From an uncultured Clostridia bacterium (lineage in GTDB: Bacteria > Bacillota > Clostridia > Oscillospirales > Ruminococcaceae): a DNA stretch of 19,534 nucleotides. Location of the stretch: NCBI GenBank assembly GCA_947630315.1, contig CANRHA010000006.1, forward strand, positions 1 to 19,534, read 5' to 3'. The position numbers and the translations under genes are program-made. Positions 14,904 to 19,534 of the stretch are shown here, one piece after another (the stretch's first letter is position 1; each line of letters begins with the position of its first letter). The notes below the pieces were generated by a model. It searched no databases and was not told where the DNA came from. It was given only the letters and a program-made list of their open reading frames with translations.

Positions 14904-15239
14904 ATGCTTTTTACCGATACAGTTAAAGAACCCGCGGTCTTTTCGCGGTGCTTTAAAAAGGGCAGAAGGATACCGGGCCCGGGGCTTACGGCGTTCTGCT
15001 TTTTTACCGGGCGGCCATATAACGCCGTCGGGATATCGGTCGGCAAAAAGGTCGGCTGCGCGGTCAAAAGAAACCGCGCCAAAAGGATCATCAGGGCGGC
15101 GTATCAAAAAAACGAGCTTTTATTGCCAATAGGCTACGACATAGTTTTTTCCGCGAGGCAGGATATAAACGGCCTGAAGTCTACCTCGCTCGACGGGTTT
15201 TTTTCTAAGCTTGCGGGCGAACTTAAAAATGTAAAGTGA
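14904..15239 (+). CDS. rnpA: Ribonuclease P protein component
   Basis: A 111-residue RnpA, the protein that helps RNase P RNA cleave 5' leaders from tRNA precursors. The hallmark basic helix is present as GKKVGCAVKRNRAKRIIRAAY (about residues 47-67), including the RNR motif. The N-terminal FSRCFKKGRRIPGPGL is the usual precursor-binding strand. The ATG has no strong ribosome binding site and lies just after the hairpin at 14852-14880. The stop overlaps the yidD GTG start by four bases (GTGA), so the two are probably translationally coupled. Confidence 0.95.
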   Translation: MLFTDTVKEPAVFSRCFKKGRRIPGPGLTAFCFFTGRPYNAVGISVGKKVGCAVKRNRAKRIIRAAYQKNELLLPIGYDIVFSARQDINGLKSTSLDGFFSKLAGELKNVK

Positions 15240-15529
15240 AAAAGTTTTTTATTTCGATAATAAGGTTTTATCAGCGCCATATATCGGGGCTAAAGCGGCC
15301 CTGCTGCAAATATTACCCGACATGCTCGGAATACGCCGTTGAGGCGATAGAACGCTTCGGCGCGGTAAAAGGGCTTATCTTGGCGGCGTGGAGGATATTG
15401 CGCTGCAACCCCTGGAGCAACGGCGGGGTCGATAAGGTCCCGGAAAAGTTCAGGCTTTATACTTTAAAAGGTGAAAAACGCAGAAGAGAGACAAAAGACA
15501 GAGATCAGAAAACAGATATCGGATATTAA
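15236..15529 (+). CDS. yidD: Membrane protein insertion factor YidD
   Basis: A 97-residue YidD, a small membrane-associated protein thought to help YidC-dependent insertion. The family block PCCKYYPTCSEYAVEAI (22-38) with its cysteines and WRILRCNPWSNGGVDKVP (52-69) are both intact. An amphipathic N-terminus (1-18) precedes them. The GTG start overlaps rnpA. Unusually, the last 16 residues (82-97), rich in Arg, Lys and Asp, are encoded by a tract of 7-bp repeats (15492-15526) of the same kind found in the intergenic islands, so the tail appears to be a late addition. yidC begins 48 bases downstream. Confidence 0.95.
   Translation: MKKFFISIIRFYQRHISGLKRPCCKYYPTCSEYAVEAIERFGAVKGLILAAWRILRCNPWSNGGVDKVPEKFRLYTLKGEKRRRETKDRDQKTDIGY
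15492..15526 (+). repeat. Heptad repeat tract inside the 3' end of yidD
   Basis: Five 7-bp units in register: CAAAAGA, CAGAGAT, CAGAAAA, CAGATAT and CGGATAT. The CAG anchor, the A/G-rich remainder and the closing CGG unit match the intergenic tract at 19022-19063. The unit is not a multiple of three, so it is read in all three frames across the tail. Confidence 0.75.
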
Positions 15530-15577
15530 ATCAAGAAATAAAGCGGGCGGAAAAATCCCCCTGAAAGGATAGATAAA

Positions 15578-16912
15578 ATGTTCAGAATTATTGCGATCCC
15601 CTTCGGGTGGATAATGCGCGGGTGCTATATGCTTGTAAAGAACTACGGCATAGCGCTGTTTATCTTTACGCTTATAATCAAGCTGCTTATGGTTCCCTCG
15701 AGCATAAAACAGCAGAAATCCTCGGCGAGAATGGCGAGGCTTAACCCCAAGCGGGAACAGATAATGAAAAAATACGCCAACAACCGCGAAAAGCAGAACG
15801 AGGCGATGATGGAGCTTTACAACCAGGAGGGCGTAAGCCCAACCGGCGGCTGCGGCTCGTTGATCATCACCTACCTGATACTCTTTGCGATAATCGAGGT
15901 TGTTTACGCGCCTATGACGCATATCTCGGGTCTCGGGTCTGATGTGATAAACTCCGCCTCTCAGACCGTCGCGAACTACTACAACGTATCCCAGGCGATA
16001 ACCGCCGACATTCCCGAGGGCTACGGCGCCGCGCCGACTTTGTCTCAGCGCCTTGCCGACGGAACGGACATAAACGAGCTATTGGCGAAGTATAACGACG
16101 GATTCAAGGAAAGCGCCAAGATAAGCGACGACGAGCTTGAAAAGATGGCCGAAACGCTCTCCGCCGATCCCGCTATCGCCGATTACTTCAGCGACGGCAG
16201 CAAGGTCTCAAAAAGGCTTATGGCCGGCGGCACAGCAAGGGCCGAGCTGGTGGTATTATCGGTCGCCAAGGATTACCCCGAGCTGTTTGACCCCGAGATC
16301 GCGCAGTTCTGCGACGATTTCAACTATACGTTCTTAGGATTCTATCTCGGCGAATACCCGAGCTGGAAGAGCGTTTATATACTTATACCTATACTCTCCT
16401 TCCTCTCCCAGATAGCGATGACCGTAGTCTCTCAGCTTATGATGAAGCGCAACGGCCAGAACGTCCAGGGCGCGAAGGGTATGATGGGTATGCTCTACGC
16501 GATGCCGGTTATTTCGTTTATAATCGCGTTCAGCTTCCCGGCAGGTATCGGTATTTATTGGATATTCTCCTCGGTGCTCTCGCTCGCCCAGACGGTTATA
16601 CTGAACCTTTACTTCACCCCGGCGAGAATGGATAAAATTCTCGCGAAAGAGGCAAAGAAAAAGGGCAGAAGGCCCTCGATATACCAGATGGCGCTTGAAC
16701 AGCAAAAAGCCCAGCAGGGCGGCGGAAGCCTGCTCGACGACCTTGATTCTACCGAGGACGTAAAGCTCTCGAAGAACGAGCGCAAGGAGATAGAGCGCCA
16801 GAAGATAAACGACGCGCGCAAAAAGCTTGTCGACGACGACGCAACGGACGACCCGAGGATAATCGAGGCAAGAAAGAGAATGGCCGAGAAGTACGGCGAC
16901 AGTGAGGATTGA
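15578..16912 (+). CDS. yidC: Membrane protein insertase YidC (Oxa1/SpoIIIJ family)
   Basis: A 444-residue YidC/Oxa1 insertase. Membrane segments are at about 23-40, 94-112, 266-286, 304-320 and 322-346. The first is followed by the cytoplasmic helical hairpin (about 44-88), ending in NQEGVSPTGGCGSLI, which is typical. The groove position usually held by Arg (VRLLLLP-like) is Lys35 here (LIIKLLMVP), so the positive charge is kept. Between the second and third segments lies about 150 residues (112-262), roughly 100 more than in B. subtilis homologs; this region should be outside the cell. I see no signal peptide or lipobox at the N-terminus. The C-terminal 95 residues are charged and cytoplasmic. 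AAAGGA precedes the ATG. jag follows, as in many Firmicutes. Confidence 0.95.
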   Translation: MFRIIAIPFGWIMRGCYMLVKNYGIALFIFTLIIKLLMVPSSIKQQKSSARMARLNPKREQIMKKYANNREKQNEAMMELYNQEGVSPTGGCGSLIITYLILFAIIEVVYAPMTHISGLGSDVINSASQTVANYYNVSQAITADIPEGYGAAPTLSQRLADGTDINELLAKYNDGFKESAKISDDELEKMAETLSADPAIADYFSDGSKVSKRLMAGGTARAELVVLSVAKDYPELFDPEIAQFCDDFNYTFLGFYLGEYPSWKSVYILIPILSFLSQIAMTVVSQLMMKRNGQNVQGAKGMMGMLYAMPVISFIIAFSFPAGIGIYWIFSSVLSLAQTVILNLYFTPARMDKILAKEAKKKGRRPSIYQMALEQQKAQQGGGSLLDDLDSTEDVKLSKNERKEIERQKINDARKKLVDDDATDDPRIIEARKRMAEKYGDSED

Positions 16913-16968
16913 CATAAACTTCAGCGAAGTTTAGATAAAGATTTGCCAAAATAGGAGGTTTAAAAGGC

Positions 16969-17775
16969 ATGAAGCAGATATTTACGGCAAAAACGGTCGA
17001 CGAGGCCAAGGCCAACGCCGCAAGAGAGTTCAACGTTGACGCGGAAAAGATCGCGTTTACCGTTCTGGAAGAGCCTAAGAAGGGGCTTTTCGGAATGAAG
17101 GGCGAGGCCAGAGTAGAAGCGGAGTATGAAAAATCAAAGCCCGAACTTGCGGCCGAATATATCGTAACGGTCATGAAATCAATGGGATTTGCGGACCCGA
17201 CGGTAGAGATCTCTGACATCGAGGGCGGCTCGCTCTTAGAGATAAAGGGCGAAGGGGTCGAGGGAATAATCGGCCGCCGCGGCGAGACCCTTGACGCTTT
17301 GCAGTATCTGGCGTCGCTGGTTGCGAATCGCACCGACAAGAACTATTACAGAATCGCCACCGACTGCTGCGGATTCAGGGCGAAAAGAAAGGTACAGCTC
17401 GAAGAACTCGCCGGAAAGATGGTTGCAAAGGCAAAGAGGACAGGCCGCACGGTCGCGCTTGAACCGATGAACCCATACGAGAGAAGAATTATTCACGCGG
17501 CGGTATCGGAAATTGAGAACGCAACGAGCCGTTCCGTTGGCGAGGAGCCTTACAGAAAGGTGCTCATATCCTCTACCGAGCGCCCGGCGAACTATCACAG
17601 GCGCGGGGATCAGAAACCGGGAGACCGCAGAAACGGCGGCCGCCGCAACGGACGTCGCCGCGAGGAGTTCAAGGCAAGATCGCTCGACATATCTTCGAGC
17701 TTTGAGAAGGACTACAAAAAGCCGAAGCCCGAGGACGAAATGGGCGCCGGCCTCTACTCAAAGATAGAATTTTGA
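16969..17775 (+). CDS. jag: Jag/KhpB-like RNA-binding protein
   Basis: A 268-residue Jag (SpoIIIJ-associated, KhpB) protein. The Jag-N domain (1-55) contains KKGLFGMKGEARVE; the KH domain has GIIGRRGETLDALQYL (GxxG at 99-102); the R3H domain contains NPYERRIIHAAV (about 169-180). These domains bind single-stranded RNA. After residue 203 comes a tail of about 65 residues, Arg- and Gly-rich at first, then mixed charge, which is longer than usual and likely disordered. The ATG follows an AGGAGG site. It is 56 bases after yidC. A small stem (AAACTTC, 16916-16922, with GAAGTTT, 16926-16932) lies in the gap but has no T run. Confidence 0.95.
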   Translation: MKQIFTAKTVDEAKANAAREFNVDAEKIAFTVLEEPKKGLFGMKGEARVEAEYEKSKPELAAEYIVTVMKSMGFADPTVEISDIEGGSLLEIKGEGVEGIIGRRGETLDALQYLASLVANRTDKNYYRIATDCCGFRAKRKVQLEELAGKMVAKAKRTGRTVALEPMNPYERRIIHAAVSEIENATSRSVGEEPYRKVLISSTERPANYHRRGDQKPGDRRNGGRRNGRRREEFKARSLDISSSFEKDYKKPKPEDEMGAGLYSKIEF

Positions 17776-17879
17776 CCTATAAAAAGCATTTATTGTATTC
17801 AGATCCGCCACCGAAAGTGACGCCTCTAAAAATTGACAGCCGATCTCTGTCTTCCGATGCGGCCGCCCGCATCTCACTA

Positions 17880-17908
17880 AAGCCGCCATCCACCCGCGTT
17901 GGCGGCTT
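17880..17908. terminator. Possible terminator hairpin after jag
   Basis: AAGCCGCCA (17880-17888) pairs perfectly with TGGCGGCTT (17900-17908). There is no proper T run on either side, so it is a weak terminator candidate about 105 bases after the jag stop. It may instead be a repeat relic. Confidence 0.4.
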
Positions 17909-18014
17909 AAGCTTATAGGGGAAAGGGGAGGCCAATAAACGCTAACATCAAATATCTATGATGTATCCGTTTTGGCCACACCCGAAGAGAGGACAGAGGG
18001 CAGATGGCAGAAAT

Positions 18015-18200
18015 CAGAATAGCTCCTCTGGAAGCTTGCAGTACAGACTGCGGCTGCCAAACCACAGGGGGAAAAGGTATTCGCTTCGCTCATGTTCGAG
18101 TAGAAAACAAATGGCAGAGGGCAGAAAACAGAATAGCTCCTCTGGAAGCTTGCAGTACAGACTGCGACCGCCAAACCACAGGGGGGTAAAAGGTATTCGC
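18015..18200 (+). repeat. Tandem pair, period 114 bp
   Basis: The segment from CAGAATAGCTCC at 18015 to the hairpin element at 18072-18084 recurs from 18129 to 18200, with only a few changes (such as GGCTGCC versus GACCGCC, and one extra base in the G run). Both copies include an ACAGACTGCG segment and end on the same hairpin element. Confidence 0.8.
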
Positions 18201-18215
18201 GGCGGGGGCGCTCGT

Positions 18216-18915
18216 GCTATTGGAGCGTTAGAAGATAGATGAATAGAAGATAGAAAGCTCTCTTGGGGGCGAGAGTGACAGAGCGCGGCTACGCCACATT
18301 GATGAAAAGGTATTCGCGGCGGTGCCGCTCATACTATTTTAAATGAACCAGTTCCATTGTGCCTTATTCATAGAAAAGCAAAACAAACTGCCGTTGACAC
18401 ACTATAAAAAGGTATTCGTAAATTTCCTTGCGGAAATTTTCTCATACTATTTTTAGTTGCCCCACCCCTAACCCCTCCCCACCGGGGAGGGGAAAAGCCA
18501 AGTGCAAACTTGTAAGGGAGCGCCTCGCTCGGGGGATAAAAGGTATTCGCGGCGGGGTCGCTTATGCTATTGGAGCGTTAGAAGATAGATGAATAGAAGA
18601 TAGAAAGCTCTCTTGGGGGCGAGAGTGACAGAGCGCGGCTACGCCACATTGATGAAAAGGTATTCGCGGCGGTGCCGCTCATACTATTTTAAATGAACCA
18701 GTTCCATTGTGCCTTATTCATAGAAAAGCAAAACAAACTGCCGTTGACACACTATAAAAAGGTATTCGTAAATTTCCTTGCGGAAATTTTCTCATACTAT
18801 TTTTAGTTGCCCCACCCCTAACCCCTCCCCACCGGGGAGGGGAAAAGCCAAGTGCAAACTTGTAAGGGAGCGCCTCGCTCGGGGGATAAAAGGTATTCGC
18901 GGCGGGGTCGCTTAT
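18216..18915 (+). repeat. Perfect 350-bp tandem duplication
   Basis: 18216-18565 and 18566-18915 match at every base I compared, and a third copy begins at 18916 and runs 24 bases before diverging, where a 15-base deletion between AGATAGA repeats is visible. Each unit holds a heptad tract, three hairpin elements and one G-rich hairpin. The perfect identity indicates a very recent event or an assembly artefact. Confidence 0.9.
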
Positions 18916-19111
18916 GCTATTGGAGCGTTAGAAGATAGAAAGCTCTTTTGGGGGCGAGAGTAACAGAGCGAGGCGCTGCTCGCCAAGTTGTAAAAAGGTA
19001 TTCGCTTCGCTCATGCTCGAGTAGAAAACAGATGGCAGAGGGCAGAAAGCAGATGTCGGAATGCTCCGCCCGGGGCGAGAGTGACAGGGTGCGGCGCTAC
19101 TGCCCAACTGG

Positions 19112-19221
19112 TAAAAAGGTATTCGCTTCGCTCATGCTATTTTAAATGAACCGGTTCCATTGTGCGCCCTTGATGGAAAAGCAATTCAAAGTGCGGCCAC
19201 AGGGGGGTAAAAGGTATTCGC
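19112..19221 (+). repeat. Right arm of a 110-bp inverted repeat pair
   Basis: Partner of 91-200; 105 of 110 bases match in inverted orientation. The two arms enclose the whole origin gene cluster (about 19 kb), so recombination between them would invert it. Confidence 0.9.
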
Positions 19222-19316
19222 TCGTGCGGGGATATGATTTTGCGGAACCTGTGGAAATATCTACTGACCACTACCCTTAAATCTCTACCGTTCCCCGCTC
19301 ATGCTATTTATAGTCA

Positions 19317-19350
19317 CCCCACCCCCGGCCCCTCCCCTCGAGGGGAGGGG
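19317..19350 (-). repeat. G-quadruplex hairpin, minus-strand orientation
   Basis: C runs at 19317-19320, 19322-19326, 19329-19332 and 19334-19337 on the plus strand give four G runs on the minus strand. The inner runs pair with GGGGAGGGG at 19342-19350 across CTCGAG. It is the mirror image of the element at 1496-1531. The copies at 18460-18491 and 18810-18841 have the same orientation. Confidence 0.8.
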
Positions 19351-19534
19351 AGACGCTCTCAGGTGACCTTTCTGCTGAGCCGGGGCTTCGCCCAGCCAGA
19401 GGTCAGAAGTCAGATATCAGAAAGCGAAGCGTTATTTCTTGCTGTTCGCACTTCGCGGGCATAAATTGCCCACAAGACAAGCTGATTTTGCGGCCAATCT
19501 ACCGTCCACTGGACGCTCTCTTGGGAAAAATCCC

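Larger units (their letters stand above)
17776..19534 (+). repeat. Right repeat island with outward-pointing hairpin elements
   Basis: A gene-free 1.76 kb. AAAAGGTATTCG hairpin elements are all on the plus strand at 18072, 18188, 18305, 18407, 18538, 18655, 18757, 18888, 18993, 19114 and 19209 (13-bp starts). Heptad tracts anchored on CAG or TAG lie at 17994-18021, 18101-18135, 18229-18257, 18579-18607, 19022-19056 and 19397-19424. G-rich hairpins with the G-rich strand on the minus side lie at 18460-18491, 18810-18841 and 19317-19350. Two tandem duplications are listed separately. No mnmE, mnmG, rsmG or parAB, which often follow jag in Firmicutes, is visible before the window ends. Confidence 0.85.

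Noticed and set aside
14844..15132. Other frames over rnpA (for example 14866-15132 plus and 14844-15107 minus)
   Set aside because: The 14904 frame carries the RnpA motif and couples to yidD; the others are shadows.
17776..19534. An insertion sequence or transposase as source of the right island
   Set aside because: No transposase-like frame is present; a source acting in trans is possible but not visible here.

Overview
The window is the replication origin of a Firmicute chromosome, most likely a Clostridia member (Oscillospiraceae/Ruminococcaceae-like); that assignment is inferred from gene order and protein style, not from a search. Two gene blocks diverge from the dnaA-rpmH gap. On the minus strand run dnaA, an oriC spacer, dnaN, yaaA (S4 domain), recF, remB, gyrB, a YcxB-like membrane protein gene, gyrA and a GNAT acetyltransferase gene. 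On the plus strand run rpmH, rnpA, yidD, yidC and jag. The first block starts, loads, supercoils and repairs at replication forks. The second makes ribosomal protein L34, the RNase P protein and the membrane insertase with its partners.

The dnaA-dnaN spacer (12419-12865) looks like a bipartite Gram-positive origin. It has many GTTGAAA-type boxes instead of the classical TTATCCACA, a GC-rich block, TAG trinucleotides laid out like DnaA-trios, and an AT-rich tract. DnaA itself has a changed DNA-recognition signature (RNHST where most DnaA have RDHTT), which may go with the changed boxes.

Outside the core the DNA is almost all repeats: 1-427, 1091-1867, 2081-3800 and 17776-19534. Only two small membrane-protein genes sit among them (a DUF4956 protein at 428-1090 and a 70-residue protein at 1868-2080). 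The repeats are a mosaic of four parts: a hairpin element beginning AAAAGGTATTCG and closing with TCATRCTATT, tracts of 7-bp repeats anchored on CAG or TAG, a C/G-rich hairpin whose G-rich arm continues into a four-tract G-quadruplex motif, and a palindrome centred on GAACCGGTTC. The hairpin elements (26 of 26) and the G-rich hairpins (8 of 8) flip strand across the origin, so both read outward with the replication forks. CAG-type heptads do the same; TAG-type heptads do so only in part. A 110-bp unit occurs once near each end of the window as an inverted pair with 5 mismatches, and the right side carries a perfect 350-bp tandem duplication. The last 16 residues of YidD are encoded by a heptad tract.

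This origin-symmetric repeat system and the non-classical origin are the most interesting parts of the window. I found no CRISPR array, transposase, tRNA or rRNA.
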